From Collinsella sp. UBA6357 (lineage in GTDB: Bacteria; Actinomycetota; Coriobacteriia; Coriobacteriales; Coriobacteriaceae), in contig DJRP01000001.1 in NCBI GenBank assembly GCA_002437815.1, positions 1 through 44,275 of the forward strand: a stretch of DNA of 44,275 bases. The letters run 5' to 3'. Position 1 is the first letter of the stretch. Each line of letters begins with the position of its first letter. The notes beneath the pieces were generated by a model. The model did no database searches. It saw only the letters and a program-made list of their open reading frames with translations, and was not told the DNA's origin. Shown here piece by piece: positions 24,066 through 31,978 of this stretch. Position numbers and translations under genes: made by a program.

Positions 24066-24905
24066 TCAGCTTGCGTAGCAGGTGGTGCCGGCCGCCCGAA
24101 AGCGACAGTGGACGCGTTGCCGGCAGATGTTGCAGGTGGGTCGCGTGCCCGCGTCGTGCACCTCGCCGTCGAACAGCCCGATCACGGCGGTGACGCTTTT
24201 GGTGGGCATGAGCAGGTTGGTGGGGGTGACGGTCAGGCCTATCAGACGCGTTGCGTTAAGCGCTGACAGGATGTGCGGCTGCGCGTCGAGCGGGCAATCG
24301 CCGTAGCCGGGGCTGAAGCGCCAGTTGCCGGTGAGCCCGAAGGCGGCCGCATCGCGCTTGGTCTGGCGATCCATCTGCTCGACCGCGGCCTCGACATAGG
24401 CGGAACAGGCGGCATCGAGCAGGGTTCCCTCAAGGGGCTGCTGGCTCGACGCGGTGCGCAGACGCCGCTCGGCCCCCATGCCCAGCGTGCAGGCGAGCAC
24501 GGCACACAGGCGCGCATCCTTAAGATGGCGGTAGATGTCGCGTCCGCGCAGCTCGATCGGGGTGCCGACCAGGCGAATACAGGGCTCGCCGGCGGCGTCG
24601 GCCCCTGTGGCGTCGACGCCAAAGACGCGGCGTACGCCGCGGGGTTCTACATCGATCTCGAGGCGCTCGACCACCAGCTCGATGCGGCGTGCCAGATCCG
24701 TCTCGATATCCTGGCCGCTGTAGCCCAGATAGCGCAGCATCTCGGACCGATCGACGCGAGGCCGGCAGGTAGGGTCGACGCGCCACAGCAGAGGGCTCGC
24801 GAGCGCGGGCGGCACCGCGCCGGCATGCGTAAAATCCCCCGCGGCGGCAACATCGGCGGGGGATTTTACGGACGGGGCGGTTATGTCCTCGAGTGGGACC
24901 TCCAT
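24066..24905 (-). CDS. Stand-alone MetH activation-domain protein
   Basis: 279 residues. It is recognised by RFSPGYGDCPLDAQP, the SAM-binding signature of the MetH activation domain. It is expected to reduce and remethylate inactive cob(II)alamin on MetH. The C-terminus is Cys-rich (TCNICRQRVHCRF...TCYAS), a CxxC plus spaced Cys pattern that may bind metal or iron-sulfur; that is inference. The start is ATG 24905, whose A is shared with the TAA of metF. It is followed 27 bases later by metH, so the three form an operon. Confidence 0.88.
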   Translation of the reverse strand: MEVPLEDITAPSVKSPADVAAAGDFTHAGAVPPALASPLLWRVDPTCRPRVDRSEMLRYLGYSGQDIETDLARRIELVVERLEIDVEPRGVRRVFGVDATGADAAGEPCIRLVGTPIELRGRDIYRHLKDARLCAVLACTLGMGAERRLRTASSQQPLEGTLLDAACSAYVEAAVEQMDRQTKRDAAAFGLTGNWRFSPGYGDCPLDAQPHILSALNATRLIGLTVTPTNLLMPTKSVTAVIGLFDGEVHDAGTRPTCNICRQRVHCRFRAAGTTCYAS

Positions 24906-25777
24906 TAGCGCAGGCGCCCCATGATGGTGGAGGCGACCGAGGGGCGGTTCATGGTGTAGAGGTGCAGGCCGTCGGCGCCATGGGCCTTGAGGTCCTCGAG
25001 CTGACGGGCGGCGTAGTCGACGCCCGCCGCCTTGAGGCTCTCCTCGTCGTTTTCGTACTTGGCGAGGATCTTGATGACGGGAGAGGGCAGGGAGGCTCCG
25101 CACATGAACACCATGCGGCTGATCTGCGACTTGCCCATAAAGGGCATGATGCCTGCGGTGATGGGCACCGTGATGCCGGCCGCGTCGGCGAGGTCGCGGA
25201 AGCGGTAGAAGGCCTCGTTATCAAAGAAGAGCTGCGTGACGAAGAAACTCGCGCCGGCGTCCTGCTTCTGCTTGAGGTGCTCGACGGAGAGCTTGAGGTC
25301 GTCGCAGGCGATGTGTCCCTCGGGATAGGCGGCGGCACCCACGCAGAAGCCCGCGTCGACGAGCTCGGGGATGAGGTCCTTGGCAAACGAATAGTCCGAG
25401 GCGGGCCTGTCGTCCTCGCTGGTGCCGGCCGGCAGGTCGCCGCGCAGGGCAAGCACGTTTTCGATACCGGCCGCACGGTACTCGGCGATCTTCTGGGCGA
25501 TATCGGCGTGCGTACGGCCCACGCAGGTGAGGTGCGCCACCGACGGCGTGTCGAACTCGGAGCTGATCATGCTCGCGATGGGTGCGGTGGTGGCGCCGTT
25601 GCCCGATCCGCCGGCCGAGCAGGTGACCGAGACAAAGCTCGGCTTGAGGGCGCACAGCTTGCTGGAGACGTCGCGCGCTTTGTCGAGGGTGAGCTCGCCC
25701 TTGGGCGGGAACATCTCAAAAGAGATCGGCTGCTCTCCGGCTGCCCTTGCCTTGCTAAATACCTCATCGACGCGCAT
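24905..25777 (-). CDS. metF: 5,10-methylenetetrahydrofolate reductase
   Basis: 290 residues. It makes 5-methyl-THF, the methyl donor for MetH. Seen: ISFEMFPPKGE at the start (catalytic Glu region), FVSVTCSAGGSGN, HLTCVGRTHADI, LALRGDLP, FFVTQLFFDNEAFYRF and PITAGIMPF. First gene of the metF - activation domain - metH operon; ATG 25777 has AAGGAG upstream on the minus strand. Confidence 0.95.
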   Translation of the reverse strand: MRVDEVFSKARAAGEQPISFEMFPPKGELTLDKARDVSSKLCALKPSFVSVTCSAGGSGNGATTAPIASMISSEFDTPSVAHLTCVGRTHADIAQKIAEYRAAGIENVLALRGDLPAGTSEDDRPASDYSFAKDLIPELVDAGFCVGAAAYPEGHIACDDLKLSVEHLKQKQDAGASFFVTQLFFDNEAFYRFRDLADAAGITVPITAGIMPFMGKSQISRMVFMCGASLPSPVIKILAKYENDEESLKAAGVDYAARQLEDLKAHGADGLHLYTMNRPSVASTIMGRLR

Positions 25778-25926
25778 GCTCGGCTCCTTACTCTGCTCAT
25801 TTACGTAATATAGGCGTATGGTCTGGAGAGGATTTTACAGCATAGGCGCAGATAGAAGACGTCATTTACGATACCTATGGAAGATGCTTCGTTATCACTT
25901 TGGCCTATACATGCTCTATTGCGCAT

Positions 25927-26009
25927 CGTCCGATGCCTGGTGCGGGCGTCGGACGGAGGGGTCTGCGTTTTTATGGACTCTCTTTGGTGTCGGACGGGCG
26001 CATCGCCCG
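25927..26009 (+). promoter_or_regulatory. Structured region upstream of glnN (candidate leader)
   Basis: Within the 373-base gap between metF and glnN, CGTCCGATGCC (25927-25937) pairs with GGCGTCGGACG (25945-25955) with one G-U pair. A second TCGGACGG copy (25990-25997) could pair with the same left arm, and it overlaps another hairpin, CGGGCG-CAT-CGCCCG (25995-26009). A T5 run (25968-25972) lies between. Mutually exclusive folds suggest an attenuation-type leader. No firm promoter is found and no known riboswitch class is recognised. Confidence 0.35.
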
Positions 26010-26110
26010 CGGATGCGTTACCCTCATGGAATAAGTTTCGTGCTGGCAACAAGTCGTTAATAGCGCCGAAACACGGCGAGCCTAATCTCTGACTCGTTCG
26101 TAAGTAATCA

Positions 26111-26129
26111 CACCGCATCTCACGCGGTG
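26111..26129 (+). promoter_or_regulatory. Small hairpin next to the glnN ribosome site
   Basis: CACCGC-N7-GCGGTG ends 8 bases before AAGGGAG (26138-26144), the ribosome site of glnN. Confidence 0.4.
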
Positions 26130-26150
26130 CCGATACGAAGGGAGTTCCGT

Positions 26151-28238
26151 ATGGCCGAACTTACCGACCGCTTCGGGACCATGGTGTTCTCGGAGGAAGT
26201 CATGAAGGACTACCTCCCCAAGGACATCTGGAAGCGTCTGGCCGCCACCCTCGAGGACGGTGAGCCGCTCGATCTGGACGTGGCCAACGCCGTCGCCCAC
26301 GCCATGAAGGTCTGGGCCATCTCCAAGGGGGCCACGCACTACGCACACTGGTTCCAGCCGCTTTCGGGCATTACGTCCGAGAAGCATGACAGCTTCCTGG
26401 AGCCCAAGCACGACGGCACCGCCATTACCAAGTTCACCGGCAAGAACCTCATCCAGGGCGAGCCCGATGCGTCGAGCTTCCCCAACGGCGGCCTGCGCGC
26501 CACCTTCGAGGCCCGCGGCTACACCGCCTGGGACCCCACGAGCCCGGCATTCATCAAGGACGAGGTCCTGTGCATCCCCACGGCCTTCTGCTCCTATACC
26601 GGTGAGGCCCTCGACAAGAAGACCCCGCTGCTGCGCTCCATGACCGCGCTCGACCGCGAGGCCAAGCGCGTGCTTGCCCTCTTTGGCAAGCATCCCAAGA
26701 AGGTCGTCCCCTCCGTGGGCGACGAGCAGGAGTACTTCCTGATCAAGAAGGACGCCTACCGCAAGCGCAAGGACCTTGTCATCACCGGCCGCACCCTGTT
26801 CGGTGCCGCCCCGTGCAAGGGTCAGGAGCTCGAGGAGCACTACTTCGGCGCCATCCGCCCCACGGTCTCGGCCTACATGAAGGATCTTGATGACGAGCTC
26901 TGGGCGCTGGGCATTCCCGCCAAGACCAAGCACAACGAGGTCGCTCCCTGCCAGCACGAGCTCGCGCCGGTCTACGAGGAGGTCAACGAGGCCATCGACC
27001 AGAACCTCGTCATGATGGAGAAGATGAAGCTCATCGCCTCCCGTCACGATCTGGTCTGCCTGCTGCACGAGAAGCCCTTCGACGGTATCAACGGTTCGGG
27101 CAAGCACAACAACTGGTCCATCGGCACCGAGTCCGAGAACCTGCTCGATCCGGGCGAGACCCCGCTCGATAACCTGCAGTTCATCGTTTTCCTCACGGCC
27201 GTGATTGAGTCTGTCGACATCTACCAGGAGCTGCTGCGCGCTTCGGTCGCCTCTGCCGGCAACGATCACCGTCTGGGCGCCAACGAGGCTCCTCCGGCGA
27301 TCGTCTCCATCTTCCTGGGCGACCAGCTCACTGAGGTCGTCGAGAAGATCATCGACGGCAAGGCCTCGGTACATGCCACCCACGGCGTGCTCGACCTGGG
27401 TGCCGACGCCCTGCCCAAGCTCATGCAGGATAACACCGACCGTAACCGCACCTCTCCGTTCGCCTTTACCGGCAACAAGTTCGAGTTCCGCGCCTGCGGT
27501 TCCGAGCAAAACGTCTCCGACCCCAACATGGTCCTCGACGCCGCGGTCGCCAAGTCGCTTAAGTCCTTTGCCGATGCGCTTGAGGGCACGCCCGAGGATA
27601 AGTTCCAGGATGCTGCGCTCGAGTACTGCAAGAAGGTCCTCACCGAGCACAAGCGCATCCTCTTCTCCGGCGACGGTTACTCCGCCGAGTGGCCCGTCGA
27701 GGCCGAGAAGCGCGGCCTTGCTAACAACAAGACCACCGCTGACGCCCTGCCCGCCTTCGTCTCCGAGAAGGCCCTGTCGCTCTTCGAGGAGATGGGCGTC
27801 CTCACCAAGGCCGAGGCCCAGTGCCGCTACGACTGCAAGCTCGAGAAGTACAACAAGCTTATGAACATCGAGGCGACGACGATGATCCGCGAGGCCCGTC
27901 GCACCTATCGTCCGGTGATCACCGCCTATGCCACCAAGGTCGCCAAGGGCCTCGAGGCTATCCGCAGCGCCGGTGCCGACGCCGCCATGCAGTGCGAGCA
28001 GAACACGCTCAACAAGCTCTGCAACGGCATCACCGCCATCAACGACTCCATCAAGGCGCTTGATGCCGTGCATCAGAAGGCCGAGGCCCTTGAGGGCCAG
28101 GAGCAGGCTAACGTCTATGCGCACGAGGTCGCTCCCGCGATGGCAACGCTGCGTGCCGCCGTCGACGCCATGGAAGAGATCGTGGCTGCCGACTACTGGC
28201 CGGTTCCGACCTACGACGACATCCTGTTCTACGTGTAG
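26151..28238 (+). CDS. glnN: Type III glutamine synthetase
   Basis: 695 residues, matching the ~700-residue GSIII family rather than ~450-residue GSI. Seen: WAISKGATHYAHWFQPLSG, SVGDEQEYFLI, NEVAPCQHELAPVYEEVN, LHEKPFDGINGSGKHNNWS and NRTSPFAFTGNKFEFRA, the metal, glutamate and ATP sites. It assimilates ammonia into glutamine in the cytosol. ATG 26151 has AAGGGAG 6 bases upstream. It feeds amide nitrogen to GuaA and MurT-GatD in this window. Confidence 0.96.
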   Translation: MAELTDRFGTMVFSEEVMKDYLPKDIWKRLAATLEDGEPLDLDVANAVAHAMKVWAISKGATHYAHWFQPLSGITSEKHDSFLEPKHDGTAITKFTGKNLIQGEPDASSFPNGGLRATFEARGYTAWDPTSPAFIKDEVLCIPTAFCSYTGEALDKKTPLLRSMTALDREAKRVLALFGKHPKKVVPSVGDEQEYFLIKKDAYRKRKDLVITGRTLFGAAPCKGQELEEHYFGAIRPTVSAYMKDLDDELWALGIPAKTKHNEVAPCQHELAPVYEEVNEAIDQNLVMMEKMKLIASRHDLVCLLHEKPFDGINGSGKHNNWSIGTESENLLDPGETPLDNLQFIVFLTAVIESVDIYQELLRASVASAGNDHRLGANEAPPAIVSIFLGDQLTEVVEKIIDGKASVHATHGVLDLGADALPKLMQDNTDRNRTSPFAFTGNKFEFRACGSEQNVSDPNMVLDAAVAKSLKSFADALEGTPEDKFQDAALEYCKKVLTEHKRILFSGDGYSAEWPVEAEKRGLANNKTTADALPAFVSEKALSLFEEMGVLTKAEAQCRYDCKLEKYNKLMNIEATTMIREARRTYRPVITAYATKVAKGLEAIRSAGADAAMQCEQNTLNKLCNGITAINDSIKALDAVHQKAEALEGQEQANVYAHEVAPAMATLRAAVDAMEEIVAADYWPVPTYDDILFYV

Positions 28239-28268
28239 GGTTTATCTCGCATAACCGTGCAGACTGTG

Positions 28269-28302
28269 CCGGGTCCCGCGTTTTGCGGGGCCCGGTTTTT
28301 TT
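28269..28302 (+). terminator. Terminator after glnN
   Basis: CCGGGTCCCGC-GTTTT-GCGGGGCCCGG (one mismatch) then seven T. Confidence 0.95.
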
Positions 28303-28355
28303 ATGAGGTGCGGACTGCTGGTTCGTGTGGGGCAGCATGGTGCCGAGGACGGGCG

Positions 28356-28494
28356 TCTGAGATCTGCACAGATTTCAGGACCCCGCGGCTCGAAGCTGTG
28401 CAAATCTCAGATGTTTGAGACGGTTGGTTGGAGATTCATCTGAGATCTGCACAGTTTTCGGATGTGTTGGACCAAAACCTGTGCAGATTTCAGA
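28356..28494. repeat. Two copies of a ~56-bp hairpin repeat
   Basis: Each copy opens with TCTGAGATCTGCACAG (28356-28371 and 28439-28454). The complementary arms are CTGTGCAAATCTCAGA (28396-28411) and CTGTGCAGATTTCAGA (28479-28494). The 24-nt loops differ completely, and the copies are 83 bp apart. Conserved arms with variable loops indicate a dispersed palindromic repeat family. There are no coding features in the surrounding 28303-28540. Confidence 0.75.
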
Positions 28495-28540
28495 GGGCTG
28501 GTCGTACGGAGCATCGGCAGCCGTCCTGAATACGTGGAAT

Positions 28541-28559
28541 CCACCCTTTCAAAGTGGAT
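28541..28559 (+). repeat. Inverted near-copy of the tRNA-Glu anticodon arm
   Basis: CCACCCTTTCAAAGTGGAT differs at one position from CCACCCTTTCAAGGTGGAT of the tRNA-Glu gene, which is on the other strand (28653-28671). The rest of the tRNA is absent, so this is a fragment. Confidence 0.6.
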
Positions 28560-28567
28560 CCAACGAG

Positions 28568-28607
28568 TAAAAAAGAACCCGCCGGCCTGTGATAGACCGG
28601 CGGGTTC
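28568..28607 (-). terminator. Terminator of tRNA-Glu
   Basis: Minus-strand stem GAACCCGCCGG/CCGGCGGGTTC (28597-28607 and 28575-28585) followed by TTTTTTAC. Confidence 0.9.
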
Positions 28608-28621
28608 GTACATTATCGGAA

Positions 28622-28698
28622 TGGTGCCCCCAGCGGGATTCGAACCCGCGGTATCCACCTTGAAAGGGTGGCGTCCTAGGCCGCTAGACGATGGGGAC
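28622..28698 (-). tRNA. tRNA-Glu (UUC)
   Basis: 77 nt with encoded CCA. Acceptor stem GTCCCCA/TGGGGGC, D-arm TCTAGCGGCCTAGGA, anticodon loop CTTTCAA (anticodon TTC, glutamate), T-arm GCGGGTTCGAATCCCGC, discriminator A. It lies 41 bases behind the murT-gatD fusion on the same strand but has its own promoter and terminator. Confidence 0.97.
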
Positions 28699-28708
28699 AA
28701 CGCGCTAG

Positions 28709-28717
28709 AGTATATCA
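28709..28717 (-). promoter_or_regulatory. tRNA-Glu promoter, extended -10
   Basis: Minus-strand TGATATACT, an extended -10, ends 10 bases before the tRNA 5' end. No -35 is recognised. Confidence 0.55.
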
Positions 28718-28739
28718 GACTTTTAGGTCTACACACGGA

Positions 28740-30905
28740 TTAGACAAGCAGTTTCATAGCGGCATCGTGTGCGGCATGCTCATAGGCGTCGTCGAGTTGT
28801 GCCAATGGCAACAGGGCGCGGGCCTGTGCGTCGCCTCGGCGCTCGAGGGCATGGGCGATGAGCCAATCGGCGAGCTCGGGATTTTTGGGCAGCGCCGGGC
28901 CATGCAGGTAGGTGCCGATGACGCCCTTGTAGATCAGACCCTCAAAGCCATCGTTACCGTTGTTGCCGGTTCCTGCCACCACCGAGGTGCCAAGCGGCGT
29001 GGCCTCACGGTCGAGCAACGTGCGTCCACCGTGGTTCTCAAAGCCCACAAATGGATCGGGTGCCAGGCCGGTCTTGACGGCGACGTTGCCGATCAAACGG
29101 TCGCTGCCGCGCACGGTTTCCGCCGCGACGACGCCCAGACCCTCGACGCGTTGATCACCCATATAGTAAGAGCGGCCGAGCAGCTGGTAGCTACCGCAAA
29201 TGGCGAGGAGTGCGCCGCCGTCCTCGACATAGGCGGCCAGCTTATCTTTTTGAGCGAGCAGCTCGTGCGCCACGGCCAGCTGGTCGCGGTCGGAGCCGCC
29301 ACCCATCATGACGATATCGGCATCGGTAAGATCGAGCGCGTCGCCCATGCGAACCTCGTCGACGCGTGCCGGAATGCCGCGCCAGGCGCAACGGCGTTCG
29401 AGAGCGATGACGTTGCCGCCATCACCGTAGAGGTTGAGCGCGTCGGGATACAGGTAGACGATGCGCAGCGGTCGGGCGAGCTGTGCGGGCATGACGTCGC
29501 TCGGTACGGCCGAGCCGTCAGCGGGCTGCACGGCTTTTGCACGCACGCTTTCCGCAGCGGCTTCCTTGAGCCCGTCGAGCTCCTTCACCAAGGGCGGGAA
29601 GGCCGTGTAGTTGGCCACGGCGTAGAGTTTTTCGGAGCTGTCCTGCTCCGCGACACCGCCGATAGCTCGCTGGATATCCTCGATGATCGCCGCGTCGATA
29701 CCGGCATACTTGAGACGTAGCTGCATGTCATGGGCACGCGTGCCGCCGGCGTAGGCGATAAGGCCCGGAGTCGCGGCAATACGTTCGAAGTCGACATCAT
29801 AGATCCACGAGACATCGTGGCCGTCGGCATCGTTGTCATTGAGAAAGAACGCGCAGAGTCTGCCTCCAGCCGTCTTGATCGACTGGATCTGGCGGTCGAA
29901 GCCCACGGGGTTCTTGGCAAGATTGGCCTCGACGGCACGCCCGGCGACCGTCCAGGTTCCCATGCGTCCGCCGGCCGGCACATACGAATCGAGTACCGGC
30001 TGAAAGTGAGAGGCGGCGACGCCCAGATGGGCGGCCGCAAAGAAAGCCGCGGCGACGTTGTAGACCATATAGAGGCCGTTATAGCGAGTCGAGATGCGGG
30101 TGGGTTCGGTGAGGCCGTCACCGGCAAGGTCGAAGCCGTAGCCGTCGCAGCCCAGCGAGACCTGTTTAACGCGACAGTCGAGAGCGGGGCGCTCCCATCC
30201 GCATGAAGGGCAGCGGTAGGCACCGAGCTGTCCGTACTGCACATAGTCGTATGCAAGCGGGGCGTTGCACTTGGCGCAGAAGCGCGAGTCGCTGATGCGG
30301 TCGCTCTCCGTGTCCGTGGCTCCGTCGATACCAAATGCGATGCTCCTGTTGGGTACGCGATCGGCGATGCTTGCGCACAACGGGTCGTCGGCGTTGTAGA
30401 TGAGCGTCGTTGTGGGCGAGAGCTCGAGCGCGCGAGCGATCACGTCTTGGGTATGATCGATTTCGCCGTAGCGATCGAGCTGGTCGCGAAACAGGTTGAG
30501 CAACACAAAATAGGTGGGATGCAGTTTGGGCAGGACGCGCACGGTATAGAGCTCGTCGCACTCAAAGACGCCAACGGCTTTATGGGCGCGCTTAAGGCCG
30601 GAGCGCGCCTCGAGGAGCGCCCCGGCCACGCCGGCCTCCATGTTGTTGCCAGCCCGGTTGCACACTACGGTTACGCCCGATGCTGCCACGGCGTCGGCGA
30701 TCAGGTTGGACGTGGTGGTCTTGCCGTTCGTTCCGGTGATGACCACGCTGCTGTTTACCAAGCCCGAAAGGTCGGCGAGCAGCTCGGGATCGATTTTCAT
30801 GGCGATACGTCCGGGCAGCACGCCGCCCTGGCGTTTAAGCACCGAGCGGAGTCCCCAGCGGGCGATATCGCTCGATGTGCAGGCAAGATGTGAACGAAGG
30901 CTCAT
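28740..30905 (-). CDS. MurT-GatD fusion (lipid II isoglutaminyl synthase)
   Basis: 721 residues joining two enzymes that are separate in most Gram-positives. The MurT part (about 1-480) has Mur-ligase Walker A GTNGKTT (58-64), the family zinc ribbon CAKC...CPSC, LLNLFRDQLDRYGE and the C-terminal DVSWIYDVDFE. The GatD part (about 485-721) is a class I glutamine amidotransferase: LYPDALNLYGDGGN, nucleophile Cys near 570 (LAICGSYQLLG) and His near 668 (GTYLHGP). The pair amidates D-Glu of lipid II to D-isoglutamine using glutamine. ATG 30905 has GAAAGG 6 bases upstream. It follows two helical-repeat genes on the same strand; one uninterrupted frame argues against an assembly artefact. Confidence 0.93.
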   Translation of the reverse strand: MSLRSHLACTSSDIARWGLRSVLKRQGGVLPGRIAMKIDPELLADLSGLVNSSVVITGTNGKTTTSNLIADAVAASGVTVVCNRAGNNMEAGVAGALLEARSGLKRAHKAVGVFECDELYTVRVLPKLHPTYFVLLNLFRDQLDRYGEIDHTQDVIARALELSPTTTLIYNADDPLCASIADRVPNRSIAFGIDGATDTESDRISDSRFCAKCNAPLAYDYVQYGQLGAYRCPSCGWERPALDCRVKQVSLGCDGYGFDLAGDGLTEPTRISTRYNGLYMVYNVAAAFFAAAHLGVAASHFQPVLDSYVPAGGRMGTWTVAGRAVEANLAKNPVGFDRQIQSIKTAGGRLCAFFLNDNDADGHDVSWIYDVDFERIAATPGLIAYAGGTRAHDMQLRLKYAGIDAAIIEDIQRAIGGVAEQDSSEKLYAVANYTAFPPLVKELDGLKEAAAESVRAKAVQPADGSAVPSDVMPAQLARPLRIVYLYPDALNLYGDGGNVIALERRCAWRGIPARVDEVRMGDALDLTDADIVMMGGGSDRDQLAVAHELLAQKDKLAAYVEDGGALLAICGSYQLLGRSYYMGDQRVEGLGVVAAETVRGSDRLIGNVAVKTGLAPDPFVGFENHGGRTLLDREATPLGTSVVAGTGNNGNDGFEGLIYKGVIGTYLHGPALPKNPELADWLIAHALERRGDAQARALLPLAQLDDAYEHAAHDAAMKLLV

Positions 30906-30937
30906 GGACAACCTTTCTCAATGACGGTGCGGTCAGG

Positions 30938-31978
30938 CTAAAAGCCGTAGCGGCGGGCGAAATCTTCGGACAGGGCCTCCATGCCTTCGAGCGACGAGGC
31001 CCAGGGGGCAAAGTCTGGCGTATCGGCGATGATTCCGTCGGCCTCCCAGACTGCTTGATGGGTGAGCTTCCACGTTTCTTTGGGATCGGGGCGCGTTGGC
31101 AGATAGGGGGTCTGGTAGGTGGGGTTGAGCAAAAAGAACGCGCCGCCCTCGCAGTTGTCGGCAAACTCACGCAGGGCACGGCGCGCCGGCTTCATCTTGT
31201 TGGATTTGTAGAGCAAGATGGTGCGGGCGAGCAGGTACCAAGGGGAGTTCTCGAGCCGCTCGGCGCCCTGTGACTCTTCGAGTTCGTGCGCGAGCTTGAA
31301 AAAGCCATCCTCGTCCTCCAGGCGCGCCAGCGCCAACAGGACCGTTCCGGCGGCACGCGTGGGATAGCCTGCCGCGCGCATGACGCGGCGGGCATAGGCG
31401 GCTCCGGCGCGATAGCGCGCGCTGGCAAGACATAGCTGCGAGATCGATTCAAGCGTGTGGAGCCAGCCGATCAGGGCCGGCTCGCTTGCCGTGAGCACAC
31501 TGGCCGTGGCGTCCCCGACGAGCATGCGCGGCTCCCAATAGTTTGGTGCGTCCAGGCTAAAGCCTTCGACACTTTGGACCAGATAGTCCCGCACCTGCTC
31601 CTCGAGCTTCATGAGATCACCCAGGCAGGCATCGACCGGTGTATCGGCCAGTATGATGGCTAACAGCTGCGCGTCGACCGCCAAGGCGTCGATGCGCACG
31701 ATCTTGAGCAGGTCGTCGCGTGCGTCGTCAAATAGTGCGTTGCGCTTGCTCTCAAACTCGTCATCGGGCATGTCCTCGATGCGGGCGAGCTCGTTGAGCA
31801 GGTGGTCCCTTACGCTCATGTAAGAGAGCAGCGCCTGGGCGTGCTCGGTCTGCGCGTATTTGGCGGGATGGTCCTGGACATCTTGGTGGACGAGTTGGCG
31901 CGCGGCTTCGGTCAGTTCGGGATGCTCGGCGAGATAGCTACGCTCAAGGAAGGCGGGGATATATGCGCTGGGTTCCAC
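30938..31978 (-). CDS. Unknown helical-repeat (TPR-like) protein, second of a pair
   Basis: 346 residues, not recognised with certainty. It is all-helical in composition with TPR-like segments (YRAGAAYARRVMRAAGYPTRAAGTVLLALARLEDEDGF; SPWYLLARTILLYKSNKMKPARRAL), ending with FFLLNPTYQTPYLP, which recalls C-termini of ST7-like TPR proteins. There is no signal peptide or membrane span. The GTG start overlaps the stop of the upstream gene by one base (TAGTG), so the two are coupled; the murT-gatD fusion starts 33 bases downstream. Confidence 0.75.
   Translation of the reverse strand: MEPSAYIPAFLERSYLAEHPELTEAARQLVHQDVQDHPAKYAQTEHAQALLSYMSVRDHLLNELARIEDMPDDEFESKRNALFDDARDDLLKIVRIDALAVDAQLLAIILADTPVDACLGDLMKLEEQVRDYLVQSVEGFSLDAPNYWEPRMLVGDATASVLTASEPALIGWLHTLESISQLCLASARYRAGAAYARRVMRAAGYPTRAAGTVLLALARLEDEDGFFKLAHELEESQGAERLENSPWYLLARTILLYKSNKMKPARRALREFADNCEGGAFFLLNPTYQTPYLPTRPDPKETWKLTHQAVWEADGIIADTPDFAPWASSLEGMEALSEDFARRYGF

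Noticed and set aside
21621..24266. Long open frame of 881 codons on the plus strand over metH
   Set aside because: It mirrors a well-recognised gene on the other strand. Long antisense frames are expected with high third-position GC. No family motif or ribosome site.
25778..26150. SAM or cobalamin riboswitch for metF/metH
   Set aside because: No S-box or B12-box sequence is visible on the minus strand upstream of metF.
26082..28124. 680-codon open frame antisense to the glutamine synthetase
   Set aside because: Same cause: GC-rich codon mirror of a conserved enzyme; repetitive Leu/Gly/Asp/Val composition without motifs.
28541..28559. Second tRNA gene on the plus strand
   Set aside because: Only the anticodon arm is present; no acceptor, D or T arms surround it.
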